Shown here: one piece after another, positions 51,330 to 63,430 of the stretch
How positions within the stretch are numbered: the stretch's first letter is position 1
Layout of the letters: every line of letters begins with the position of its first letter
Translations under genes and position numbers: made by a program
Source of the DNA: Perca fluviatilis
Taxonomy: Eukaryota > Chordata > Actinopteri > Perciformes > Percidae
Assembly: GCF_010015445.1 (NCBI RefSeq)
Contig: NC_053114.1
Location: 23,108,579-23,172,578, forward strand
Length of the DNA stretch: 64,000 bases
Direction of reading: 5' to 3'
Notes under the pieces: model-generated
Databases searched by the model: none
The model's input: the letters and a program-made list of their open reading frames with translations, nothing else
What the model was told of the DNA's origin: nothing

Positions 51330-51539
51330 CAGCGTACATTGATGTTAAAATGTATACAGGTTGGCAGGACGGTCTGAAATGTTTTGCACGATGTTTCGCT
51401 GTATGTTTTGTTGGTCAATGTGAGATGTTCGAGTCACACACACGTCTTCGTAACAGAAACAAGGAAATGATATTGACCTGTTCTCACTCCCGCTTGGTCA
51501 GTGGCTGCATGTGGGACTGCTGGGATTGTCGCGAGTAAT

Positions 51540-51960
51540 GAAAATGCGATAGGGGGCCCCGGCTGTCAATCAATATCTTCCAGTGATGCAGGACCCTGAT
51601 TGGTCCGGGCCCGTAAGCACCGCTTACCCTGCTTACCGATAGTTAAGCGTCTGCGCACCCTAGCAACAGCAAATGTAATTTGCAGCCAGGGTCAGTCTAG
51701 CAACTCTCCATTGGCTTGCGAGCTGGAAAAACCTAATTCTAGTCAGGCGTGTATAGAGTCGGTGGGCGGGCTTAATATAAGGACGGCAGAGTTGCGACGG
51801 TTCCGCGTGAATTCCCTGCTACTTGGAAACAAAGAAGATAGCTGCTGCTGCTGGCGAAAAAAAAATTTTTAAAAAAAAATTTAAAATAACTTTTTATTTT
51901 AATAATAAAAAAAATAAAAAAATTTTAAAAAAAAAAAAATTATAAAAAAAAAAAAAATAT
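51540..51960. repeat. Dispersed GC-richer repeat followed by A/T low-complexity DNA
   Basis: 51540-51850 (CAATATCTTCCAGTGATGCA, GCACCCTAGCAACAGCAAAT, CTCCATTGGCTTGCGAGC) looks like a fish dispersed repeat from memory and contains CCAAT-like and CpG-containing words. 51858-51960 is made only of A and T runs. The words AGCTGCTGCTGCTG and AGCTGCTACTGCTG lie on either side of the A/T block, so it may be an expansion inside one unit. Confidence 0.5.
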
Positions 51961-53341
51961 AGCTGCTACTGCTGAAGAATATTAACTATTATTTTTAAAG
52001 ATATATACTATTATTGTTTGATACTATGAAAGTTATGTTGTGGATGGGCATTTTGATGTTTTGCATGAATGTATCGTTTGTGCCTCGGATATTGTGAGTT
52101 TTATCGTAACATAGTGCTCCAAAGGGTCACATCTGTTAAAAATTCCAATTTTTCTCATCCACTGTTGAGACAAGGACGTTTTATTTAATGGTTTATTTGT
52201 GGCAAGAGACAGACTTAATTGCAATTTTCAGTTTAACCAGTGTCAGGGTGGATAATAGCATGTAAATATACTAAAATACACTCTTTACATTTGACTTTAT
52301 GTTTTGTAATCTCTTTTGTATAAAATTCTGTGTTCTCAGTATAAAAACAACTGATGTTTGTTTTCGTTGCAGGAGAAGATGAGAAGACAGGAGCATCAAT
52401 GATTATAAATTATTGTTATCTATGACTGCAAATTCTCAATCGCCATGGAAACAGTAACCTCAGATAACCATAAATATACTGTAAGACGATGCTATTATTG
52501 TAGACTTGGATCAATCCATAAATTGACTACCAGGTACGTAACTAATAGCTACTGTTTGAATGTATGAATTATGTCTCTGAAACGGCAGGCAGACACACTG
52601 AGCATCATCTAACATGCTGCGAACAAACGTGCAGACAGAATGAATGTCTTCACTTGATACAAACGTACACACATTCTTTATTTCAACAAAAGAATATACA
52701 ACAATGGTGCCTTAGAATACTTTTTAATTTTAGAGATTTGCACTAACATGAGTTTGATGTCGAAAGTAGGTTTAAATCACAGCAGCACAGAGGTATAATG
52801 AATGAATCCAGTGAATATGTCAGCGCAGGATGTTTGATTTAAGACTTAATCATTCAGTCTCACTAATTGCCTCAAATGACACTAAGTAATTATGAATGAG
52901 TAAAACCAGGAGTGGCCAACAAGTGTCTCACAAGTCACATGCAATGTTTTGCCTGCATGTGTGGCTCTTACTCACATTTATTTATTCAATTATGAATAGT
53001 TTTATTTACATCATATATGCTTATCATTGCCTTAACGAGTCAATCTCTAACGTAAGAGGCACACCGCAAACAGCACAGGACCAGATACCTTGTAATTAAA
53101 CAATGTTTGTGACTTTAACGACTGGAATCACTTTGTCATCACAGCAGGGATAGTTAAGTGTAAAGCTCAGCGCAAATCAAAGAAAAAACAAATTAACTTT
53201 TTTTTTTTTCGGTGGAAGGATGACAGACGTCACTGTCACATTTTAAGGCTTCTGATGTCCAATTTTACTTCACTGCATGTAATGTGAACACTTTGAAATG
53301 TCAGTCAGAAAATCAGAACCAGTTGTTCCTAAAATGTATCC
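51961..53341. other. Non-coding DNA, nothing recognised
   Basis: No gene was found. Short open frames are without similarity. Confidence 0.4.
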
Positions 53342-53790
53342 AGTGTTGGAATGTAACCAAGCACATTTCATCAAGTACTGTAGTTATGCACAGATATGAG
53401 GTACACGTACTTCACTTGAGTGTTTCCATTTCATGCAACTTTATACTTCACTACATTTTAGAAGGAAATTGTATGTTTTACTACAATTGATGGCTTTATT
53501 GCAACATATGAAGCCATTAAAATTAGCTTAACCATAACAACAGTAAAAGGTGCGATCATGGAAGGCTTGTATCATGTAGACGCGCCGACAGGTTTGTTGT
53601 CATTACTTAGAATTCCTCATGGGGGCGACAGAAACTACGCACTATAGCTTTAATTATCTAATAATATAATACTTAATAGTCTTAACACTCACATGGGTCA
53701 TTACTCTATTTTACCTACTTTTACTTTTGATATTTCAACTACATTTTGTTGATAATACTGACATACTTTTTACTAATTTTCAACGCAGGA
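53342..53790 (+). mobile_element. Decayed hAT-type MITE of the 11602/15606 family
   Basis: It starts CAGTGTTGGAATGTAACC and retains GAGGTACACGTACTTCACTT, then TTTTGTTGATAATACTGACA and ACGCAGGA near the end. The order follows 11602-12064, with many substitutions and an unrelated stretch in the middle (about 53545-53645, containing GGGGGCGACAGAAACTACGC). No target duplication was found. Confidence 0.65.
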
Positions 53791-54239
53791 ATACGGCGAC
53801 ACTTATATAATATTAGCAGGCTTAGCAGTGACAGCAGTGATGCTATCACTATCCTTAAAATCATTTCAAAATACCTTCAACTGTCACAACGCATGGTTGA
53901 ACACAGGATATTAACAATGATAATACTATTGTTTTCAAATCTCAGAAAGGTGTATTTGAGCATTGATTTAGATTAGTCTTGTAAAAAAAAAAAAAACACT
54001 GAACTATGTGAAATCCAAGTATTTACTTACTCATGTGAAGCAGTTGTGGGCCACAACAGAATACAAGCCAGATTTGAAAAGTCCCACTGACACAAAAGGC
54101 ATTAAATACAAGGTCAGAAATAATACCAATGAAAAAAAATGTGAAAAAAACGTTGGGCGAAATACACACGCTATAAATATTCTATGGAGGAGACTGAATC
54201 CAGGCAGCACCTATTCTGTTTAGAGTAGAAACATAACAC

Positions 54240-54530
54240 AGAAAAATTATCTAATATCGAAATCTATTTTGATAATCAGTTAATCAGCATTTTTACAAAA
54301 GTCAAACAGTCTCGGGTTATAACTTCTTGCATGAGTTTTGATTGATTTGTTGCTTTTCTTTAAATCATAAATAAACTCAATATCTTTGGTTTCGTACTTT
54401 TTGTTGAATAAAAAAGAAGTTGTGAGGGGCATTTGCTCAGTATTTTCTCACATCTCCTGGATTAAACCATCATTATTATCATTAATAATCAATGAAAATA
54501 ACCGTCAGTTGCAGACCTTATTCTGTCAAT
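54240..54530 (-). repeat. hAT-like MITE family C, copy 2 (decayed)
   Basis: Read in reverse, it begins near AAGGTCTGCAACTGACGGTTA and proceeds through TGATTATTAATGATAATAATG. It ends near ATCAAAATAGATTTCG. It is shorter and more diverged than 46955-47280. Confidence 0.55.
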
Positions 54531-57500
54531 GCAAAATAGCTGCACATTAACATGAGTTGTAGGAGATCGGATACCCATTAAACATAAATTTGAGTGATTA
54601 TTTACCTCATGTGGATTATTGTATGTGATGCTCAGTGGTTTCAGAATATTCTGTAAATGTTGGGTTTAAAAAACAATTCAAAACCATGATCTAATGACTA
54701 AATTTCAAAAAATCCAGTTGTGAAACTTATATCAATAGTGCTCTGTAAAAAACTGTGGAGAGACATCTTATCCAATGAAAATTGATCTTATATCGGACTT
54801 GTACGGCTTGTACTGAGCATTTAATAATTTAAAGAAAAAAAGAGTAAGATGAGTAAATACTGTCAGTAACTATGGGCTATGACTATGGGCTGTTAATGGA
54901 CGAGCTCATGTATTTTTATACTGGGGGATCATATTGGGAGTTTGAACAGCAGCAGCAGCATGTAAAACCAACAAAATAAAAAAACTGGATAGGACAGAGA
55001 CAAGACAAAATATGACAACTGAAAAAAATGAAGAAAAAAATATGTGCTGTTGGCTAAACCATGAAGCAATAACTCAATCTCGTCTTCCCCAAAAATGAAT
55101 GACTACGCACAACCTCTGGATATTCATCTACCTCTGACCGTAGCCTTTTGTCATGTCTCCATTCCTGACGGAGAGAAGCGAGGCAGGCGCTGAGACCATT
55201 TACTGTCTGTGTGAGGATAGAGACGTGCGTCAGCCTGTGGCTCCCCCTCTGACAGACTGAAGAATGTATGAGTTTCACTGTGTTGGAGAACAGAAAGCTC
55301 ATTCTATCCACATCTTTACTTCCCTCCCTCCTCCTCTCACTTCCCTCCTATCTCTACTGCTCCACCTGCTATAAAAAGACTTCTCACTGAAAAACACTGA
55401 GGTCAAAGCAATTTGAATAATTTTTGTGATTGACGCAGGGCCTGCAGGTCTCATGGGAAGAAGATCCAACTGGGAAAGAAGACAGCCATGTTGGATAATA
55501 GCGCAATAGTGCACAGCCAGGGGCTACTACCGCGTTTTGTTGAATTTCAATTTGAAACTTAGTTCAAGGGATTAAACTATGACATTGAAAACATTAATTG
55601 CAAATCCTACCCTCTTTTTAGAGTTTAACCAAATTCATCACCTTAAAGCTGCCAAAAAAACAAATCAGAGGTGTTCAGTGTATCCTGGAGCTAAAGCTGA
55701 TCGCAGACTCTTTGTTATACCTGATCCATCATCAGAGCAGGACTTGCTGTGTCCGCTGGTGGACAGGGTGACCTGATGTCAGCTCACTTATTCGAGAGTC
55801 TTGAGCTGAAGGAGACACAAGAGCGGCTTCCTTGCCTTCTATAACACCCAATTGCATGTTTGCAGCTGATTATTTCTGCATGGCTGTATAACACATCCTG
55901 CCACAGCCAAGAGGGAGTCCCATAAAAAAAAAAAAAAAATCATAATCTTTTTCACTCCTCACATCTAAATTGTAAAAAGCATGTTGTTAGTTCAGGAAGC
56001 TAAGATTGAGGGGAAAATAAATAAATAATACTGCAAACACACGCTTTTGAAAATGATCTCACTCTCACAACTGAACGTAGTGTAATATAGTCTAGCATAG
56101 TTTTATATGATATGGGTAAGTGTAATTGGATACAAGTACTGACAGAAAACATTGCAATCAGATTTGCTAGACCACATCTAGATGTAGTTGTATTCATATT
56201 TAGATGTGGTCTGACTTGCATTGTGCATGAATTTCAGCAAAGTGTGAATGTACAGTTTGGCCAAAATCTTACCTAACTCTTACGTAAACCTCTTTCTGTT
56301 ATCCCAAGCTGTCTTGTCTAACCCGTCCAAAAGCTTTCCTCATACAGCAGCAATGCTTTAGGAGCTGTTTCGATTTCTTCATTTGAAAGGGGACAGTGAA
56401 CATTAATCAACATTAAAACAATGTAAATGTGCCCGAGTTAGCTCAAAAGTGCTAATTTTCATTGTTAGTCCCCCTTTTCATCGGTAGTCCCCATCGGTAG
56501 CTGTTTATGTTGCATGTCACAGGAGTGCAAGACAAGGGCCGTGTAACCGACAGGGGTCTCCAAGCGAGCACTAATGATAGAATGCAAATTTCCATGCAAA
56601 TGTAGTGCAGATTTTGACAAAATGTCCAGAAAATCAGGAAAAGATAATGCTAACTAATGCACGTTTCCATCCACTACTATTGCGCAATTATTAGGAGTTG
56701 GGAACATTGACATGATGTAAATAAAAGAGCGCCAGTCAAACCTCAAATGATATACAACCATGTGAAAAAACAGATGGAAATATGGCATTTATGTTTGTTT
56801 CATGTATTATTTTGAGAGCTGATGTTTTCATCTGCCACCATTTTTCATCTCTCTGCAGTTGAGCAGAAATTTCAAAGAACGTTCACGTACGTAATGATTT
56901 AAACACAATGTAGAAAAAATTTAGATAATCTGAATGCTTATTACATACCAGGTGTAAATACAAATATCATATTTAGTTATCTAAAATATAAATATTCAGA
57001 TGCAGCTCACATGTTATGATGTCTATATCCCTGAAGGCAGGATAAGTCATTAAAAAATATTTACAGATATTTACAGACAGATATATAGATGTTATTATAA
57101 AATAAAAATAGAAGGATTTTGTTTTGAATACTCAAAATGCTTTTATTTAAGCATATACCAAGAGATTTGCAGGGAAAATCTGCAGGGACAAAAATAAAAT
57201 ATCTTCATCAATGTGTTTGAATATAATTAACTGTCAACAAAAGATAGACAATGGGTTAAAGACTTGAATCTGTGGCATCATCATGATATTCTCTCTAAAC
57301 CTGCTCCATTGGAAATGGAAGTTGATGATTTGTGGTTTACTTTGTGCTCTGTGAAATTTAGTTCAAGCTGTGTCACCAAAATGTGTTTTTTATTTCATAG
57401 CAGTTCGGAGAATGCTCCACCAAGGAAAATAACTGGCATTTTCCCTATACGGTGGTAAAAAAAGAAAAAAAGAAAAAGAAAAAAATTACAGAGAGATAAA

Positions 57501-58593
57501 ATTACACTGGAAGAAAAACAAACACACAACTGCCTTCAAATTAGGTTGTAGGAGGTGAAATGGCAAAACCTTGAAACCAGGAGCTGTCTGTAATCAACAC
57601 CAATGAGGCGATATATTGGATGGTGGAAGCAGAATAAAATCACCACCCTCCATGTAGTTGTACAGTATATGACTAAATCTTACCCCCATTTACTGCCATT
57701 ATCCAACCGTAGGGAAAATTGCCTGTCTGGGTTCAAGCCTGCAATATTCCCAGCAGTCGTCCATTTGGCTTTTACAGAAGCACCACTCTCTCGAATTATA
57801 GTGAAACGGAGGTCACACACACTGAACAGTCACCCTGGGGTTAAAATGATAGAGTTCGTGCAAGTGTAAATTACTCTATAACACAGGACACCTTCACTGC
57901 AGTCTTAAATGGATACCTTCTAAATCTTGTTTTTATAGTTATGTTATCAGTGTGAGCCCTGTTGGCTTGTGGATTTTGCTGTGACAATGTAAACACAGGA
58001 CTGAGACTGTGATCTATTCTGTCATTTTCTGGCAGAGCAACTCTCATGTTGTGTAGATATATTCTGTAGTATTGCTTTTAGCTCAACTCCCTATTCCAGG
58101 CAATTTGAGCATCAGCAGCTACTCTAAAGGAGAATGTCAAATATTACGGTAAGTCACTAATCAAGTTGAGCTTGAAAGTTCTTTTCATGAAACATATTTA
58201 ATTCAAGTGATCAAGTAAATTATATACCAACCCTAACAACAAACCTAATACATATGTATTATCAAAATGACTTCCTAGCATCCTAAAATCTTTTGAAATA
58301 TTAGTATTGCCTTCTAAATGTAAAGGGGTGACCTGTGTATCGGCAGTAGCAGCTAAGCTAACAGTAATGCTAGCCACAGATGCTAAATACTACAGGTTGT
58401 ACACTGTAACAAGCTGGAGTGTGCTCCCGCAAATACTTTTGCAATGATTCAGTCTGCCCCATCTCATAAGAAGAAATATTTGAATCTAAAGAAATGCAAT
58501 AATAAGCCATCTTTAAAAACATGAAATGACAACAAAGTTTGATAAATGCTTTTCAAAATGTAAAAAGGAAAACAAGGCAGTAGGAACTTAAAC
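54531..58593. other. Non-coding DNA with one small hairpin
   Basis: No gene was recognised. A perfect 12-base stem (AGACCACATCTA at 56169-56180, TAGATGTGGTCT at 56201-56212) encloses a 20-base loop. A pyrimidine-rich stretch lies at 55311-55370. Confidence 0.4.
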
Positions 58594-59022
58594 TTAAAGT
58601 GATGGTTCGGAGTAATTTCACCTTAGGGTCCTTTGTACCATGACCTCGAGCCAAACAACCCCCCAGAAGCTTTTTTCACCTGGGTCAAACATTGGGAGAG
58701 GTAGTGTTATCAGCTGAATAGCTTAGTGCAGGCGCTAATGGATCCAACTCTATATTTTGTAAGTTACCCCACTATTAATGCCCAAAATGATACCAAACTA
58801 TGATAGAAGTGATAGAAGTTTTGTATCATTTTGGACATTATTAGTGGGGTAACTTACGAAATACAGAGTTGGATCCATTAGCACCTGCACTAAGCTATTC
58901 AGCTGATAACGCTAACTCTCCCATTGTTCGATCCAGGTGAAAAAAGCTTCTGGGGGGTTGTTTGGCTCGAGGTCATGGTGCAAAGGACCCTAGGGTGAAA
59001 TTACTCCGAACCATCACTTTAA
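58594..59022. mobile_element. Near-perfect 429-bp TTAA hairpin element
   Basis: The left arm 58594-58799 and right arm 58817-59022 are reverse complements with few mismatches, separated by a 17-base loop that holds a doubled GTGATAGAAG-like word. Both ends read TTAAAGTGATGGTTCGGAGT. It is flanked by TTAA, so it is probably a fold-back TTAA-target MITE. No coding capacity; a transcript would form a very long hairpin. Confidence 0.92.
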
Positions 59023-59559
59023 TAAAAACATTATGGATTGCTTCACTGCTTTTCTGATACATCCTGTGTTTATCCTGTTATTATGACGCTGACCGCCCAC
59101 TTCTGCTTGCATTAGCGTAAATACATCCTGTCCTACATTTGTGTTGGGTCGCCTGGGACCTGTAGGATACTAATCCTGCTGCAGCAACATTAGCATAGGC
59201 CGACAGACAGAAAGGATTGGTTAGAGTGTGTGGTCTGTTTGTGACCAGGTCTCTCTGGATCTTTGCTTAGCACTAAGAAACAATATGTGGGTGTAAGAGG
59301 CGTTTGGCTTGTGTCTGTGCTGTGTGCACTTTAAAGACAAGCATTTGGGGTGTGGTGGCTAATTCTTGACAGGTGACACACTTTTGGACTCCTTTAGATG
59401 GTTGCCTGACACTAGGAATAAACCTGTGGGTGTGTGTCTTACAGTGCTTTACACTGAAGCCAGTATTAGTTGCTCTCTAATTAATTAGATATCGGCTTAG
59501 TCTTCTCATACTTTTATGCCTTGTACTCAGAAACATAGCCTGACCTCGCCAGTGATCAG
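59023..59559. other. Non-coding DNA, nothing recognised
   Basis: No gene or named repeat was found. Confidence 0.4.
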
Positions 59560-59830
59560 GTCTGCCCGGTGTAACCGGCAATTTCCACTGGATGCGGAAC
59601 GTCTGCGGAACGTCTCCGGAACGTCGACAGAGTCATTAGGTTTCCATTAAAGTCAATCTGTGTATTTCCACAGACTGCGGAACGTCTGCGTCCCGACTCC
59701 GTCCCAGTTCCGTCAGTCCGCAGCCCTCCGCAGCAGATACGCAGAGCTTCTATTTTTGACGGACGACGGAGAGCTCCGCAGCAATTCAGCACACGGCAGA
59801 TAGTGCGGGACAGGAAGTCGAGCACAGAAA
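59560..59830. repeat. CpG-dense repeat with four GCGGAACGTC-type units
   Basis: The words TGCGGAACGTC, TGCGGAACGTC, TCCGGAACGTC and TGCGGAACGTC occur at about 59595-59690, followed by many CCGCAG/CGTCCG words. CG content is far above the AT-rich flanks. It resembles the subterminal region of a fish DNA transposon from memory, but only the left end is visible (near ACCGGCAATTTCCACTGGAT). The minus-strand open frame here (59556-59825) is likely a by-product of composition. Confidence 0.6.
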
Positions 59831-61840
59831 CAAAATAAATATCCGGTTAATTTTCAAAATAAAATACACCGTGCTCACGACGGATCATATTTCCCTGAAC
59901 TACACCTTGAAAACACAGCACAGAGCTGTTTCCCCTCTACTCCTCTGGATGGAAACAAACTGTTGTTGGTTTTGTGTTTCTATTCTACCTGAAGTGAGGG
60001 AAAAATGTAAACAGACTATAGCGTGCAGAGATGAGCTAGTATTTTAGGAGTTGGTATATTAAACTTTAAACAAATCATGTCGGAAGTACAGCAAACACAT
60101 ACTTCTTCTCAAGAAAAGCTTTAAGTGCATGTTATTTTTCTTCTTTTATCTAAACTACATGGTCCAGTTCCATTACATACTGACGCGACAGCAACTTCAA
60201 CAGAAAGTTTCACATCAGCTGCAGCCATCTTGGTTGCAGCGGTGCACCTCTGTACAGTCATCGTCTCAAACACGGTAACATTATCAAATAAACATGAGAT
60301 CGCAGATTTGTCTGGTTCCCAGGCAACCAGAAAGAACTTTCTTTATCTTTTTTCTTTGGTAGGGGTAATCTGTTAATGTAAATGTTCTATATGTTACAGT
60401 AAAACTCAAGTAAAATATCATTAACATTAACTTTTTAAAATTTTTAAAAAAGACATTGTTTTGGTTTCATTTAACCTGGTTTTGAGAGTTTGTGGCACCC
60501 CAAACCAAAGGTGAGTGGAACTTTGAGGCGACTGCAGCAATGAAAGATGAATTTGTTGTTTAACCGATCAAAAATAGTTTTCAGTTGTTTTAAAATTTTA
60601 TTAGCAGCTAATAGTAGTAGTGCTGTAGAACATATCATACCACATTATTTTATGCACATCTGCTTACAGTAATGTCTTCTGTTATCAGGCCTGTTAAGGT
60701 GCAGGTGGCTGATACACAGGTCTGTGAATGTTTATATGCAAATGACTGTGCCCTTCATATGACTAATTACACATAATATAGTATTTAATGTGTGGTGTCC
60801 GATCTATAAATTTACTGAACTCAAATGTTGTGTTCAGTAAACCAAATCTGATTTTTAACACCTCAATCTCTGGATAATTGATTCCTTGTTTTGGTAGAAA
60901 TTCATGTTCATACACACATAAACATAACCTAAAGATACAGACAGATAAAATGTTGCACTTATTAAAACAACAGCAATAAATTGTTTGCGTCTTTTTTCCC
61001 CCTGATGCCCAGGCATGGAAATGTCATGATATGTGAACACTGCCCTAAATCACATTTACGTCGAAAACATTGCGTAGAATTCAAATGTTAGCCCTGCACC
61101 TCTTGCCTCCGCAAACAGGTTTTTCCTCTCACTATGGCCTTCAGAAATAAAGTAAAGACCACTTTAATGACTTGCTGGAGCAGTGCAACATTCCACCTAC
61201 TGCTCTTGACTGCACCTTAGTGATTTACCTGCCAACAGGACTTCATGTACATCCACGAGGTAAGAGCAGAACAGAGCAAGATGTGCTATTTGCTGCATTC
61301 ACCCATCATGTTGAAATCCTTGTGGTTTTTCTCGTGGAATTAAAGCATAAAATACCCCGACTGTGATTGAATTACAATTTGTAGGTCATGGCAGAAATCT
61401 GTAAGTTGAAGGTTTATTTTTTTGCATGCATATTTGTATTTGTAAAATATGTACTGCTCTGCTGTGGTGATGGCAGAAAAGTAAAGGTTCTGAGCAACAA
61501 CTGCTCCACGTTTCATACCATAATGGATAAAAATGTACTGTGCAGTACATAGAGTTATCTGCACAATTAAATTCACCTGCCCCACTTAACTGTAGGGGTA
61601 AGATACACTCAGGTTTCTCATTAGATGTTAGACAAAACACATTTGTCAGATAACTTAACATTTTGAGAAATATAGTTTAGTATTGGCAATGTACAGAGTG
61701 TACTCTGTTTCTGGTTTAAGCGCAATGAGTCACACCTTTGCTCGACACTGATAGTTAGAGAACTGCACAATAGACAAAGCTCTGGTAGTGTATTCAGAGG
61801 GAGATTCATAGATAGGGAGAAAGATAAAGATAGATATATA

Positions 61841-61843
<3 letters not shown>
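59831..61843. other. Non-coding DNA, nothing recognised
   Basis: AT-rich sequence with no gene. 61688-61760 is one copy of a small duplication (see 62466-62560). Confidence 0.4.
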
Positions 61844-61894
<51 letters not shown>

Positions 61895-61942
61895 GATAGA
61901 TAGACAGATAGACAGATAGATAGATAGATAGATAGATAGATA
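61844..61942. repeat. (TA)n then (GACA/GATA)n microsatellite
   Basis: About 23 TA units, then GACA and GATA tetranucleotides. Part of a longer tract in which GATA-like words start at about 61809. Confidence 0.95.
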
Positions 61943-62465
61943 TACAAATGCACAGTCTCTCAGATGTGAGAAAGGCTCAAGTGTGGCTGCTGCTCACAAA
62001 GAAGTTGAAGCAGTGAAATGCCACAGCGCACGCTGAGTGACGTCAACCAGGAGGCCCCGTGGGGATGAGGTGAGTCAGAGCCAGGGCCGCGGCCTCGCCA
62101 GCTCTCCGCAGCCATGAGCGCGTCATCGCCAGTCTCACTGACACCCTCTCACATTTCTCTGCATCTGCTTCAATGTGCCTCTGCCTCCCTCCATCCCTCC
62201 GCCTCCTCAAGAGGATCTCTTCACATCCATGGCATACGCCAGTCCTAGCTATGCCTGTCTGTTTTTGTCTCTCCACACTGTGGGGTGGGTACTCATCAAG
62301 CATGACATGTTTTATATCTCATGATGGTGAAAGCTTTTTGTTTGTTTATAATGTAGTCGGAGAAGGATACGAAAAAAAGAGGTAACATACAAAACAGGTC
62401 TGAAGGTTTGTCATTAGGTGAAAAAGCTTTTTCAGAGACCTTGACATTGTGAAAACGATTTTTTA

Positions 62466-62560
62466 GTATTGATATTGTACAAACAACAGCACAGTTTGGT
62501 GGTGCAAGCGCAGTGAGTCACACCTTTCATCGACACTGGTAGTTAGACAAAGAACAGCAC
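62466..62560 (+). repeat. Diverged copy of the 61688-61760 sequence
   Basis: GCGCAGTGAGTCACACCTTT then CGACACTGGTAGTTAGA here matches GCGCAATGAGTCACACCTTT then CGACACTGATAGTTAGA at about 61719-61760, about 780 bases upstream in the same orientation. Either a local duplication or two copies of a dispersed element. Confidence 0.65.
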
Positions 62561-63096
62561 AACAGACCAACATCCTCTAATATCCTCCAGACCTAACCAT
62601 ATTCAGGTTAAGAGAGCAAATGCCTCTGTATCTCAGCAGTGGAGGTTTATGCTGATAAGGTGCTCATAATGCAGAATATATTGTTAGTGATAGGTCAGAG
62701 CTGGCCCATCTGAGCTGTGATGATTCACCCATCACTAGCAGAACAACACTTTACATATTTTTTGCGGAACCGCTCAGACACAAAATACCCCGTAAACCTT
62801 CAGCGTTTAACCTACCCAGGGCCTCTCCTAACAGCCAGAACTTATTGGAAAAAAAAATAAAGAGGATAAATGGGTCCTCCAAAGAAGAATTACTGACTTT
62901 CATTATCACAATCACTAACGTATCTAAGACTAACCAAAGACCATATTTAAACTCTTGCCACTCTGACATCAAAATGAGAGCCAATTTGTTTTTTGTTATT
63001 TTGTTTTTAAATAGTGGTAAATTAGTCTTAGACATGCCATCTTCAAATGGTTACTTTTATTTTTATTTTATTTAACTTGAACAGGTCTCAGGTCGT
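62561..63096. other. Non-coding DNA, nothing recognised
   Basis: No gene or named repeat was found. Confidence 0.4.
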
Positions 63097-63430
63097 AGTA
63101 AAGCTGAAACAATTAGTCGATTGACAGAAAATTCATTAGAAACTATTTAATCGCTTAATCGCTTTTTTATTTTGCAGAAATCTCAAACATACTCCAGCAT
63201 TTTTTAATTTGTGGATATGCTGCCTTGACTGTACAGTTATTGTCATATATTCTTCTAAATTAAACATATTGGGGTTTTGAACTGTTCGTCAGACAAAACA
63301 ACATATTTGAAGACGCCATCTTGGCCTCTGGGAACTTGTTATGGTCATTTCTTACAATTTTCTGACATTTTATAGACCAAATTATTATTGAGTAAAATAA
63401 CCAGCAGACTAATTGATAATGTATTTTTAA
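63097..63430 (-). repeat. hAT-like MITE family C, copy 3 (reverse)
   Basis: It starts with the right-end words AAAGCTGAAACAATTAGTCG and runs to TTCTGACATTTTATAGACCA. Read in reverse this gives TGGTCTATAAAATGTCAGAA, the same order as 46955-47280. The outer left end is missing. Confidence 0.7.

Noticed and set aside
59556..59825. 89-codon minus-strand frame rich in Arg and Cys
   Set aside because: Explained by the CpG-dense repeat. Stop-free length is expected at this GC content.
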